Source of the DNA: an uncultured Clostridia bacterium
GTDB taxonomy: Bacteria > Bacillota > Clostridia > Oscillospirales > Oscillospiraceae
DNA length: 33,717 nt
Direction of reading: 5' to 3'
NCBI GenBank assembly: GCA_937892865.1
Contig: CALBJG010000084.1
Span: 1 to 33,717, forward strand
The translations under genes and the position numbers were made by a program. A model generated the notes under the pieces. It did not search any database. It was not told the DNA's origin and saw only the letters and a list, made by a program, of their open reading frames with translations. Below are positions 17,781-26,365 of this stretch, piece by piece (the stretch's first letter is position 1; each line of letters starts with the position of its first letter).

Positions 17781-17809
17781 ATTATAACAAATGAATCGAA
17801 AAGACGCAA
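17781..17809 (-). promoter_or_regulatory. Promoter of the gdpP-rplI-dnaB-tilS-hpt-ftsH operon
   Basis: On the minus strand TTGCGT (17804-17809) and TATAAT (17781-17786) are 17 bases apart. A second TATAAT at 17772-17777 overlaps the start region. The first start codon is about 45 bases downstream. No internal terminator is seen before 10204. Confidence 0.78.
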
Positions 17810-17904
17810 CTACAATTTGCGGATTTATTGGGCACAATTTATGTTTGCGTGTCAACAATCGTCACTATAGAAAGAAAAATTACTGTGTACTTTTTCTCAA
17901 AAAT

Positions 17905-17914
17905 GTGATATAAT
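17905..17914 (+). promoter_or_regulatory. Extended -10 promoter for RNase J
   Basis: TATAAT (17909-17914) is preceded by TG at 17906-17907, an extended -10 element, while the -35 is weak. The predicted start near 17921 yields a 5' leader of about 180 bases. This promoter, the gdpP promoter and the leader together fill the 371-base gap 17731-18101. Confidence 0.7.
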
Positions 17915-17920
17915 GTCTTT

Positions 17921-18101
17921 ACAGAGCGTCAGGTAGGCAGACCTGGGCGAAATTTACATACCGCTTTTGCGGTAATCATTTGAATATGAAGCGGGCGTTA
18001 TTTGCAATTTCTGCGGCGGAACGGGGTCGATGGAAAGCGCAAGCGGTCGCCTGCTTTGCTATTGCCTTATGGCTTAATTTTGAAAGGAGCATTGATTTCA
18101 T
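17921..18101 (+). ncRNA. Structured 5' leader of RNase J mRNA (family unknown)
   Basis: About 180 bases separate the predicted start from the start codon. They contain a 5-bp hairpin (17930-17934 with 17941-17945), a perfect 6-bp hairpin with a TTTT loop (17959-17964 with 17969-17974), and a GC-rich arm around 18037-18060. This density of pairing contrasts with the short leaders elsewhere in the window. I match it to no known riboswitch. A 43-codon reading frame (17986-18117) runs through it but has no ribosome site. The ribosome site AAAGGAG (18083-18089) could be masked by folding; that is inference. Confidence 0.5.
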
Positions 18102-19757
18102 TTGGCTGAAAAACTGAAAATTATCCCCCTTGGCGGTCTCGACGAGATCGGCAAAAATATCACCGTTTTGGAATACGGCAAAGACATGATCGTAGTTGAT
18201 TGCGGCGTTGGTTTTCCAGATGAGGATATGTACGGCGTCGATCTGGTAATCCCGGATTTCACTTACCTTGTCCAAAATGTAAAGAAACTCCGTGGTATGT
18301 TTATAACCCACGGCCACGAAGATCACATTGGTTCGATTCCCTATTGTATGCAACAAGTCAGTTGTCCCATCCACGCAACTGCTATGACTTGCGGACTTGT
18401 AAAACTGAAATTGGAAGAGCACCAAATTGCCGACAAAGTTAAACTGATCACACATCGCCCCGGTGATGTGGTGAAAGCCGGTTGTTTTACCGTAGAATTT
18501 ATTCATGTGAATCACTCCATTGCAGATGCTGTCGCCTTCGCGATCCACACACCCGTTGGAACGATTGTAATGACCGGCGATTTTAAGATCGATCCCACCG
18601 CAAAAGACGGAATGATCGACTTGGCCCGTTTAGGTGAATTAGGCAACCAGGGCGTATTGGCGCTGCTTTGTGATTCCACCAATGTGGAACGGCAAGGCTA
18701 TACCCCCAGTGAAAACATCGTTGCAGAGGGTTTGGACCGTCAGTTTAAAAATTGTGATCAGAGAATCGTTGTCACCACATTTGCCTCCAATATGCACCGC
18801 ATCCAGGCAGTTCTTGCCACCGCTCACCGTTATGGCAGAAAAGTTGCAGTCACCGGACGCAGTATGGAAAATATGCTGAAAGTGGCCCAGGAACTGGGTT
18901 ATATTAAAGTCCCCGCCGGCACGATCGTTGATCTGAATGCAACCAAGAGTTTGCCGAAAAACAAAGTAGTGATCGTATCCACCGGTTCACAAGGTGAGAA
19001 TATGTCTGCCCTTTATCGGATGGCTTTTTCAACACACAAGCAGGTAGATATTATGGCCGGTGACCGGATCATCATTTCCGCTTCTGCTATCCCCGGCAAC
19101 GAAAAGGCCGTATCCAAGATCATCAACGAACTGTACCGCAAAGGTGCTGAAGTTGTATATGAAAAGAGCGAAGGCCTGCATGTTTCCGGCCACGCCTGTC
19201 AGGAAGAACTGAAGATCATTCACGCCCTTTGCAAGCCAAAATTCTTTATTCCGGTACACGGTGAACAGCGACATTTACAGATCCACGGCAAACTCGCAAC
19301 GCAAATGGGCATCCCTGCAAAGAACATCCGTATCGCGGAATTGGGAAATGTCATCGAGTTCTCCGCAAGAACCTGCAAAATAAACGGCACTGTCCCTGCG
19401 GGTAAAGTATTTGTTGACGGCACTGGTGTTGGTGATGTAGGAAGTGTCGTTCTGCGGGACAGAAAGCATTTGGCGCAGGATGGTATGATCGTTGTTTGCA
19501 TCAACATCTCCAGCCAGGACGGCAGTGTCATCACCGGTCCGGACATCATCACCAGAGGTTTCATCTATGTAAAGGAATCAGAAGACCTGATGGAAGAACT
19601 TCGTTATGTGGTAATGGAAGCGATTGACCGTTGCAGCCGTAAACGAATCAAAGATTGGACTGCAATAAAATCGGCAATCAAAAACGACCTCAGCGGCTAT
19701 TTGTTCAAGACAACAAAAAGAAATCCTATGATTCTTCCGGTCATCATGGAAATTTAA
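18102..19757 (+). CDS. rnj: Ribonuclease J
   Basis: This 551-aa metallo-beta-lactamase/beta-CASP ribonuclease matures and degrades RNA with 5'-exonuclease and endonuclease activity. The zinc motif HGHEDH is at residues 70-75. Further landmarks are MTGDFKID, LLCDSTNVERQGYTPSE, the beta-CASP block with STGSQGE, and the HVSGHACQEE segment. The C-terminal domain is present, so the length is normal. The start is TTG at 18102, 12 bases after AAAGGAG, a longer spacing than its neighbours; it is the only start in frame after an upstream TGA. The suboptimal start and long leader fit translational control. Confidence 0.96.
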   Translation: MAEKLKIIPLGGLDEIGKNITVLEYGKDMIVVDCGVGFPDEDMYGVDLVIPDFTYLVQNVKKLRGMFITHGHEDHIGSIPYCMQQVSCPIHATAMTCGLVKLKLEEHQIADKVKLITHRPGDVVKAGCFTVEFIHVNHSIADAVAFAIHTPVGTIVMTGDFKIDPTAKDGMIDLARLGELGNQGVLALLCDSTNVERQGYTPSENIVAEGLDRQFKNCDQRIVVTTFASNMHRIQAVLATAHRYGRKVAVTGRSMENMLKVAQELGYIKVPAGTIVDLNATKSLPKNKVVIVSTGSQGENMSALYRMAFSTHKQVDIMAGDRIIISASAIPGNEKAVSKIINELYRKGAEVVYEKSEGLHVSGHACQEELKIIHALCKPKFFIPVHGEQRHLQIHGKLATQMGIPAKNIRIAELGNVIEFSARTCKINGTVPAGKVFVDGTGVGDVGSVVLRDRKHLAQDGMIVVCINISSQDGSVITGPDIITRGFIYVKESEDLMEELRYVVMEAIDRCSRKRIKDWTAIKSAIKNDLSGYLFKTTKRNPMILPVIMEI

Positions 19758-19786
19758 AAGGGTGGGCATTTGCCCACCCTTATTTG
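19758..19786 (+). terminator. Probable terminator or attenuator after RNase J
   Basis: A GC-rich 10-bp stem (19758-19767 with 19772-19781) with an ATTT loop directly follows the stop codon. The T tract is short (TTATTT), so some transcription may continue into the dus gene 40 bases downstream. Confidence 0.65.
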
Positions 19787-19796
19787 GAGATAATAT

Positions 19797-20735
19797 ATGC
19801 GATATTACTTTGCGCCTCTGGAAGGCATTACCGACAGTATCTACAGAAGACTGCATCATCAATTTTTCCCCGGAATCGATCGGTATTACACACCGTTTTT
19901 CTCTCCGACTGTCCATAGAGCATTGACTCCAAGAGAACAGCGGGAGTTACCCGCTGCGGATACATTGTCCTATGTTTGTGTCCCTCAGTTGCTGACAAAA
20001 GTACCGGAAGATTTTGTTTGGTTTGCAACGGTCTGCCGTGATCTCGGTTATGAAGAAGTCAATTTGAATTTGGGCTGCCCATCCGGCACGGTTACCGCAA
20101 AAGGCAAGGGTTCCGGAATGCTTACACGCTTGGATTCCCTTGACCGTTTTCTGGAGCAAATATTCCACGATACGCCACTACCGATTTCGGTGAAAACCCG
20201 AACCGGTTTTCATAGTTCTGAAGAATTCCCTTCCCTGCTGGATATTTATAACCGATACCCAATCAGCGAACTGATCATTCACCCAAGACCCCGAAGCGCA
20301 TTCTACAACGGAAATGTAGATATGGATATTTTCCGGTACGCCCTTTCTCATAGCAATGCCCCTTTATGTTACAACGGCAACATTTGTTCCCGTGACCAGA
20401 TACACGCTTTTGAAAAAGAATTTCCGCAGATAGAAGCCATTATGCTTGGCAGAGGGTTGGTTGGTGACCCGGGAATGTTTTCAAGTGTATCCACAGAAAC
20501 ACTACAACATTTTCACGACACTTTATTTGATGAATACCTGATTGCATTTGGCGGTTCCCGGAACGCGATGTTCCGGTTGAAAGAGAATTGGCGCTACTTA
20601 CTTTGCCTTTTTGCAGGCAGCGAAAAATTAGGAAAACAACTTCGGAAAACTACAGATCTTGTTCAGTATAAAGAACTAACCCACCGCATCTTTACAACAT
20701 TACCAAAAAGAGAAAAATTAGACCCGGATTGGTAA
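19797..20735 (+). CDS. dus: tRNA-dihydrouridine synthase
   Basis: This 312-aa flavoenzyme reduces uridines in tRNA to dihydrouridine using FMN and NADPH. It begins RYYFAPLEGITD, the usual FMN-binding start. The catalytic cysteine is C94 in NLNLGCPSGTVTAKGKGSGML, followed by the SVKTRTG lysine near 131 and the LIIHPR and YNGNI strands of the TIM barrel. A C-terminal helical domain is present. TTTGGAG precedes the ATG. No separate promoter is obvious, so it probably depends on readthrough from RNase J. It ends at a bidirectional terminator. Confidence 0.92.
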   Translation: MRYYFAPLEGITDSIYRRLHHQFFPGIDRYYTPFFSPTVHRALTPREQRELPAADTLSYVCVPQLLTKVPEDFVWFATVCRDLGYEEVNLNLGCPSGTVTAKGKGSGMLTRLDSLDRFLEQIFHDTPLPISVKTRTGFHSSEEFPSLLDIYNRYPISELIIHPRPRSAFYNGNVDMDIFRYALSHSNAPLCYNGNICSRDQIHAFEKEFPQIEAIMLGRGLVGDPGMFSSVSTETLQHFHDTLFDEYLIAFGGSRNAMFRLKENWRYLLCLFAGSEKLGKQLRKTTDLVQYKELTHRIFTTLPKREKLDPDW

Positions 20736-20766
20736 AAACGCACCTGAATTTTCAGGTGCGTTTTTA
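20736..20766. terminator. Bidirectional terminator between dus and the parvulin gene
   Basis: A perfect 10-bp stem (20738-20747 with 20752-20761) has an ATTT loop, A residues on the left and T residues on the right. It overlaps the ends of both converging transcripts. Confidence 0.9.
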
Positions 20767-22158
20767 TTACTTTTCAGTTTCTACTTCTGCGATGGCAATC
20801 TTCTTATAAGAGACCTGCATCGGATTATTCTCCTCTGCCTGGTCGATCAGACCATTTACATAATCAGAGGATAGTTGTGTCTTTGCGATCTCATACCAAT
20901 CGCCATCAGTCGTTCTGTGGTCTGCAAAATACATCACATGGTAACCAAAGACCGTTTTAACAAGGCCGTTATCGCCGGTCTTACGGGTTTCATCGAAGAT
21001 CCAGTTATCGAATTCCTCTACCATCTGACCCTTTTCTACATCTGTGTAGAGACCGCCAACACTGGCAGAACTATCTTCCGAGTGTTTTTTTGCCAACGCT
21101 GCAAAGTTGTCCGATGTGGGATTCTCCAAATAGGTATCCAGAATTTTTTGGGCTTCGACTCTGCACTGACCCCACTGTTCTTCTGTATAATCAACTCTGC
21201 CATAGGAATCTGTTTTTGTATCCGGAAGCCGGACAAGAATATGGCGGACATCCACAACGGTCTTATCCTCTTTCTTCAGTCCGCTTGCTTCAAAAGCAGT
21301 TTTATTTTCATCATAGTAGGCGCTGATCTGCTCGTCAGTAGGTTTAAATACCTCGAATTGATCTTCAAAGTAACTCAATGCCACTTCATAAAGACGAATA
21401 TAGTTGACATAGTCAGCCTTTGTACAGGCGCTTCCGTAGTACGTCTTCACCATTGCTTCGCCACTGTCAAATCCGTACTGCTTTGCTTCTTCTTCCACGC
21501 TCTCGTTCAATACCATTTCGTATTCCTCTTTGGAAAGTTCCGTACCTTTCTCTTCGGCGAGGATATTCAGCATTGTGTAGCGGGACCAACTCTTAATGGC
21601 AATATCCAGGAAATACTGCTCCCAGGATAGATCATCTTCCTCCGAATAATACTGCTCAGCAAGGGGCTTTGTATTGTCGAAATAACTATTTCCGTAATTA
21701 GATTGGAAATTGCTGACTTGTGTCCAGTAGAATATCTGCAGTTGCCCATTGGTAAGCGTATGGTCACCGATCGTCGCAACAACATCGTCTGCTTTTTGCG
21801 TTGCCTTATTTTTATCAACAGAGAATGTGCTGCGACAGTTTATATCGTCCTTACGGAACACACTAAAGATATCTGAGATGCGATTGACCGGGCGTTTTCC
21901 ATCTTCAGATTTTTGTGTGCCATTGATGACTACAACTGCCATAACCGCTATCAGAAGCAGGCATACACCGGCTGTCAGGATCACTTGCCATACATTTTTC
22001 TTTTTCGGTGCCGGATCTTGCACATCTTCTTTAGTCTCCTGCTCTGTTTGCAGAAGTTCCTCTGTTAACAGTGTTTCCGTTTCTGCATTATCTTTGCCAC
22101 ACTGTGGACACACAGTTTCCTCTTCCGGCAACTCTTCGCCGCAATACTTACAATTCAT
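20767..22158 (-). CDS. Membrane-anchored parvulin-type peptidyl-prolyl isomerase with N-terminal zinc ribbon
   Basis: This 463-aa protein starts with a zinc ribbon (C3, C6, C17, C20; CKYCGEELP and CPQC). An acidic linker, a membrane segment (about 56-79), a SurA_N/PrsA-like chaperone region (about 110-290) and a parvulin domain (about 298-410, with DVRHILVRL, ALAKKHSEDSSAS and VFGYHVMYF) follow. The isomerase lies outside the membrane, where it should help fold secreted proteins, while the zinc ribbon stays in the cytoplasm. It is not a lipoprotein like classical PrsA. AAAGAGGG precedes the ATG, and a promoter is at 22198-22226. The gene is monocistronic. Confidence 0.87.
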   Translation of the reverse strand: MNCKYCGEELPEEETVCPQCGKDNAETETLLTEELLQTEQETKEDVQDPAPKKKNVWQVILTAGVCLLLIAVMAVVVINGTQKSEDGKRPVNRISDIFSVFRKDDINCRSTFSVDKNKATQKADDVVATIGDHTLTNGQLQIFYWTQVSNFQSNYGNSYFDNTKPLAEQYYSEEDDLSWEQYFLDIAIKSWSRYTMLNILAEEKGTELSKEEYEMVLNESVEEEAKQYGFDSGEAMVKTYYGSACTKADYVNYIRLYEVALSYFEDQFEVFKPTDEQISAYYDENKTAFEASGLKKEDKTVVDVRHILVRLPDTKTDSYGRVDYTEEQWGQCRVEAQKILDTYLENPTSDNFAALAKKHSEDSSASVGGLYTDVEKGQMVEEFDNWIFDETRKTGDNGLVKTVFGYHVMYFADHRTTDGDWYEIAKTQLSSDYVNGLIDQAEENNPMQVSYKKIAIAEVETEK

Positions 22159-22197
22159 AGTTCCCTCTTTCTCCCGAAACGGGCAGATATTGTATTC

Positions 22198-22226
22198 AGT
22201 TTAGCATAGGGAAACCAAAATTGCAA
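22198..22226 (-). promoter_or_regulatory. Promoter of the parvulin gene
   Basis: On the minus strand TTGCAA (22221-22226) and TAAACT (22198-22203) are 17 bases apart, with TG one base upstream of the -10. Its -35 is the mirror image of the miaB -35. Confidence 0.65.
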
Positions 22227-22280
22227 GGGATGGAACATATCGTTCACAAAGTCGTAATTTTTGTAGGATAACCCTTGCAA
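22221..22280. repeat. Nine-base inverted repeat holding both divergent -35 boxes
   Basis: TTGCAAGGG (22221-22229) and CCCTTGCAA (22272-22280) are perfect inverse copies 42 bases apart. Each contains the -35 hexamer of one of two divergent promoters, plus the same three flanking bases. Confidence 0.6.
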
Positions 22281-22303
22281 AAAACACAAAAAAATGATAT
22301 GAT
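22275..22303 (+). promoter_or_regulatory. Promoter of the miaB-mutS-mutL-miaA-hfq operon
   Basis: TTGCAA (22275-22280) and TATGAT (22298-22303) are 17 bases apart. The predicted start near 22310 is about 30 bases before the miaB ATG. Confidence 0.78.
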
Positions 22304-22339
22304 TTCAAATTGAGAAAGTATTTCCAAAGGAGTCATCCA

Positions 22340-23752
22340 ATGAACAGTAAAACCACTGTTATTTCCCAGGAGGCGCTGGACAATCAAGCCGCCTTTTGTA
22401 ATAAAATAAATGATATTTGGCGTAGCCGTGATCTCGTTCCGAAAGCATATGTGGAAACTTACGGTTGCCAGCAGAATGAAGCGGATTCTGAACAAATTCG
22501 CGGTATGTTGTGTCAGTGCGGTTACGCGATCACAGATACTGCAGAAGGCGCCGATGTTGTGGTTATGAACACCTGCGCCATCCGGGAACATGCAGAACAA
22601 CGCGTCTTCGGCAATCTCGGCGCATTGACCCACACAAAGCGGCGGCATCCCGGTCGGAAGATCTTCCTTTGCGGCTGTATGGCAGGGCAAAATACTGTTG
22701 TTGAACGGCTCAAAAAAAGCTACCCCCATGTTGACGGCGTATTCTCTACGCACCATCTTTGGCAATTTCCGGAGATCCTCTACCGTGTTTTGACCGGTAA
22801 GAAGCGTGTATATTTTACGGAAGATGAACCCGGTTCCATTGCTGAGGGTATCCCGCATCACCGGGAACATACACTGAAAGCCTGGGTCTCCATTATGTAC
22901 GGATGTAATAATTTCTGTACCTATTGCATTGTCCCCTATGTCCGTGGCAGAGAGCGCAGCAGAAAGCCGTTCGATATTCTCAACGAATGCCGGGAGTTAA
23001 TTGAAAATGGCACAAAGGAGATCACGCTTCTCGGTCAAAATGTAAATTCGTATGGCAAAGATTTGGACGAAACCATTGATTTCTCCGATTTACTTTCAAT
23101 GATCTGCCAAATCCCCGGTGACTTCCTGATCCGATTTATGACCAGCCACCCCCGGGATGCCGGCAAAAAGTTGTTTGATACAATGGCTGCTAACCCCAAA
23201 ATCGCAAAACAGTTACATCTCCCCTTCCAATCCGGTTCCAGCCGTGTTCTGAAGGCGATGAATCGTCACTATGACAGAGAAAAGTATTTGGAATTGGTAA
23301 ACTACGCCAAGTCCGTTATGCCTGATCTGGTGCTTACCAGCGATGTGATCGTTGGTTTCCCCGGAGAGACAGAAGAGGAATTTGAAGAGACGATTTCCCT
23401 GATCCGTCAGGTACATTATGATTCTCTGTTTACATTTATCTTCTCCCCGCGAAACGGAACACCTGCTGCATCTATGGAAGATCCCACGCCAAAGGAAGAA
23501 AAGAACCGCCGTTTTGACAAATTGTGCGCTGTGCAAAATGAGATCTCCGAACAGATCCACAGCAGTTACATCGGCAAAACGATGCGCTGTTTGATCGACG
23601 GAACAGACAAAGAATATTTAACCGCCCGCACTGAAGGCGGCAGATTGGTTCGATTGACCGGGAGTGTGGATCTGGTTGGCAGTTTTATGCCTGTGACCAT
23701 CACCGGCTCCACCACCTGGAGTCTCACCGGCGAACTTGCAAAAAAGGATTGA
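22340..23752 (+). CDS. miaB: tRNA-2-methylthio-N6-dimethylallyladenosine synthase MiaB
   Basis: This 470-aa radical-SAM methylthiotransferase adds the 2-methylthio group to i6A37 in tRNAs that read UNN codons. The N-terminal UPF0004 domain carries the auxiliary cluster cysteines C43 (TYGCQQNEAD), C80 (MNTCAIREHA) and C114 (CGCMAG). The radical-SAM cluster is C189-x3-C193-x2-C196 in YGCNNFCTYC. A TRAM RNA-binding domain occupies about 400-465. The ATG at 22340 is seven bases after AAAGGAG; an upstream in-frame start at 22310 falls at the predicted transcript start. mutS begins five bases after its stop. Its partner enzyme MiaA lies at the far end of the same operon. Confidence 0.96.
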   Translation: MNSKTTVISQEALDNQAAFCNKINDIWRSRDLVPKAYVETYGCQQNEADSEQIRGMLCQCGYAITDTAEGADVVVMNTCAIREHAEQRVFGNLGALTHTKRRHPGRKIFLCGCMAGQNTVVERLKKSYPHVDGVFSTHHLWQFPEILYRVLTGKKRVYFTEDEPGSIAEGIPHHREHTLKAWVSIMYGCNNFCTYCIVPYVRGRERSRKPFDILNECRELIENGTKEITLLGQNVNSYGKDLDETIDFSDLLSMICQIPGDFLIRFMTSHPRDAGKKLFDTMAANPKIAKQLHLPFQSGSSRVLKAMNRHYDREKYLELVNYAKSVMPDLVLTSDVIVGFPGETEEEFEETISLIRQVHYDSLFTFIFSPRNGTPAASMEDPTPKEEKNRRFDKLCAVQNEISEQIHSSYIGKTMRCLIDGTDKEYLTARTEGGRLVRLTGSVDLVGSFMPVTITGSTTWSLTGELAKKD

Positions 23753-23757
23753 TAACT

Positions 23758-26364
23758 ATGGCAACATCTGCAAATGAAATGACGCCTATGCGTCGCCAAT
23801 ACTGTCAGATCAAAGAAGAAAACCAGGATTGCATTCTGTTTTTCCGTCTGGGTGATTTTTATGAAATGTTTGACGATGACGCAAAGATCGCATCCCGGGA
23901 ATTAGATCTGACCTTAACTACCCGTGACCGTAATAAGCCCAAGGAAGAGCAAACCCCTATGTGTGGTGTCCCCTTCCATTCCGTGGATGCCTATATCGCG
24001 CGTTTGGTGGCAAAGGGATACAAAGTTGCTATTTGCGAGCAGGTTGAGGACCCTGCCCAGGCAAAGGGCATTGTGGAACGGGAGATCACACGGATCGTCA
24101 CGCCCGGCACAGTAACAGAAAGTTGTATGCTGGAAGAAAGCAAGAACAACTACATCGCCTGTCTTTATGGAAAAGATGGTACATTCGGTCTTGCATTCTG
24201 TGATATTTCCACCGGCGCATTCTTCGCAACCACATGCCAGGATGCCCCTGCTGCCGCATCTGAACTGGGACGGTTCAGCCCCTCTGAAGTAATTCGTGGT
24301 GGCGACGATGTGAGTTGCCCCATTTTGGATGATGCGCTGTTTCACCGTCTTAATTGCTGTGTGGGAGAAAAGCCTGCAAATCAATTTGATTTCGTCCAGT
24401 CTCAAGAAATCCTCGAAACCCATTTCGCCCAACCTTTGGCGCAACTGGGTTTAACCGGTCTTCCCACTGCCGTTATGGCAAGTGGAACGCTGTTGCAGAC
24501 ACTTCTGTTACTCCAGAAAAACGATCTGCGACATATTCGTCAACTGCAGTATTACACCACCGGTCGCTTTATGGAACTGGACATGGACGCCCGACGGAAT
24601 CTGGAACTGACGGAAACTATGCGTTCCAAGGAAAAACGCGGTTCTCTACTTTGGGTGCTGGATAAGACAAACACAGCCATGGGTGGACGTATGCTTCGCA
24701 GTTGGCTGGAAAAGCCTTTATTGGATCCTGCTGAAATTGGCCGTCGCCACACCGCAGTGGAAGAACTGGTAGACTCCACAATCACCCGCTCCCAACTTCA
24801 GGATGCCCTGCGGGATGTAACTGATCTGGAACGCGTGATCACCCGTGTGGTCACCGGCACTGTAAACTGTCGGGATCTTTTGGGTCTTGCCCGTGGTTTC
24901 CGCGCTCTGCCGGAGGTAAAAAGCCTGCTGCAGACTTTGCATTCTCCTCTGCTGCAAAAATTGGAGGAAGCCATTGATCCGCTGACCGATTGCGCGGATA
25001 TGATCGAAAACACCATTGTCGACGAGCCGCCTCTTACTATTCGCGAAGGTGGCATTATCCGGAAAGGCGCAGACGCAGAAGCGGACCGTCTGCGTGACAT
25101 TATGGAAGGCGGCGCGGGTACCATTGCCGCAATCGAAACTGCCGAGCGTGACCGCACCGGCATCCGCACATTGAAAGTCAGTTACAACCGGGTATTCGGT
25201 TACTATATTGAAGTTTCCAAATCCTTTATGGACCAAGTGCCGGAACACTACATTCGCAAACAGACTCTCGCAAATTGCGAGCGTTATATTACCCAGGAAT
25301 TAAAAGAACTGGAAAACCAGGTACTTACCGCCAAGGAACGACTCACCGCGTTGGAGTACCAAATTTTCACCCGTCTGCGTGAACATCTGGCCTCCCAAGC
25401 CTCCCGGGCGCAACTTTCCGCCGCAGCAGTAGCCGCAGCGGATGCGCTATGCTCTTTGGCAACCGTTGCCGCCCAGCGGGGATATTGCCGTCCCGATATC
25501 ACACTGGATAATGAGATCAACATCGTGGACGGTCGTCACCCGGTGGTTGAACAAATGCTGAAGGACTCTCTGTTTGTTCCCAACGACACCGCTTTGGGTG
25601 CCGCTGACAATCAGGTTTCTATTATCACCGGTCCCAATATGGCAGGTAAATCCACCTATATGCGTCAGGTGGCGTTGATCGTATTGATGGCGCAGATGGG
25701 TTCTTTTGTACCTGCCCGCAGCGCAAGGATCGGACTTGTTGACCGGGTATTTACCCGAATCGGCGCAAGTGATGATCTGGCTTCCGGTCAGTCAACATTT
25801 ATGGTGGAAATGGCAGAAGTTGCATCCATCTTAAAATACGCTACCGCCAAAAGTCTGCTGATTCTCGATGAGATCGGCAGAGGCACCTCCACATATGACG
25901 GTATGGCTATTGCAAGAGCCGTTTTGGAATACGCCGCAAGTCCCCGGCATTTGGGCGCAAAAACTTTGTTTGCCACCCACTATCATGAACTTTCCACCAT
26001 TGAAAATGAGTTGCCCAATGTAAAAAACTATAACATTGCCGTAAAAAAACGCGGTGATAAAATGATTTTCCTGCGTAAGATCGTTCCCGGCGCCACAGAC
26101 GACAGTTTCGGCGTGGAAGTTGCCAAACTGGCAGGACTTCCCAACAGTGTTGTAAACCGCGCAAGGGAAATTCTTGCTGAACTGGAATCCCAGGGCGGCG
26201 CTGCGCCTATCGTAAAAACCGCCGCGCAACCGGACGATCAGATTTCTATGATGGACATCCGGTCTTCCCAGGTATGTGACGCATTGGAAGCGATCAGTGT
26301 TGAAACGCTTACTCCCATTGAGGCTATGAACGAACTATATAAGTTAAAGAAGATGCTCAGTTAA
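23758..26364 (+). CDS. mutS: DNA mismatch repair protein MutS
   Basis: This 868-aa ATPase recognises mismatches. The N-terminal mismatch-binding domain has the FYEMF motif in LGDFYEMFDDDA, whose phenylalanine stacks on the mispaired base. Connector, core and clamp domains follow. The C-terminal ATPase has Walker A GPNMAGKST near residues 625-633, and Walker B LLILDEIGRGTSTYDG near 700. Length and motifs are those of MutS1, not MutS2. AAAAGGA lies about nine bases before the ATG at 23758. It is followed one base later by the CPBP gene. Confidence 0.97.
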   Translation: MATSANEMTPMRRQYCQIKEENQDCILFFRLGDFYEMFDDDAKIASRELDLTLTTRDRNKPKEEQTPMCGVPFHSVDAYIARLVAKGYKVAICEQVEDPAQAKGIVEREITRIVTPGTVTESCMLEESKNNYIACLYGKDGTFGLAFCDISTGAFFATTCQDAPAAASELGRFSPSEVIRGGDDVSCPILDDALFHRLNCCVGEKPANQFDFVQSQEILETHFAQPLAQLGLTGLPTAVMASGTLLQTLLLLQKNDLRHIRQLQYYTTGRFMELDMDARRNLELTETMRSKEKRGSLLWVLDKTNTAMGGRMLRSWLEKPLLDPAEIGRRHTAVEELVDSTITRSQLQDALRDVTDLERVITRVVTGTVNCRDLLGLARGFRALPEVKSLLQTLHSPLLQKLEEAIDPLTDCADMIENTIVDEPPLTIREGGIIRKGADAEADRLRDIMEGGAGTIAAIETAERDRTGIRTLKVSYNRVFGYYIEVSKSFMDQVPEHYIRKQTLANCERYITQELKELENQVLTAKERLTALEYQIFTRLREHLASQASRAQLSAAAVAAADALCSLATVAAQRGYCRPDITLDNEINIVDGRHPVVEQMLKDSLFVPNDTALGAADNQVSIITGPNMAGKSTYMRQVALIVLMAQMGSFVPARSARIGLVDRVFTRIGASDDLASGQSTFMVEMAEVASILKYATAKSLLILDEIGRGTSTYDGMAIARAVLEYAASPRHLGAKTLFATHYHELSTIENELPNVKNYNIAVKKRGDKMIFLRKIVPGATDDSFGVEVAKLAGLPNSVVNRAREILAELESQGGAAPIVKTAAQPDDQISMMDIRSSQVCDALEAISVETLTPIEAMNELYKLKKMLS

Positions 26365-26365
26365 T

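Noticed and set aside
17921..18000. Possible SRP RNA from GTCAGGT...ACCTGGG
   Set aside because: The conserved GGAAGGAAGCAGC core of bacterial SRP RNA is absent.
17986..18117. 43-codon leader peptide in the RNase J leader
   Set aside because: There is no ribosome site before its ATG and it overlaps the RNase J start; the region is better explained as RNA structure.
17976..18548. 190-codon minus-strand frame opposite the RNase J start
   Set aside because: It overlaps the conserved RNase J N-terminus and its leader, and shows no family features.
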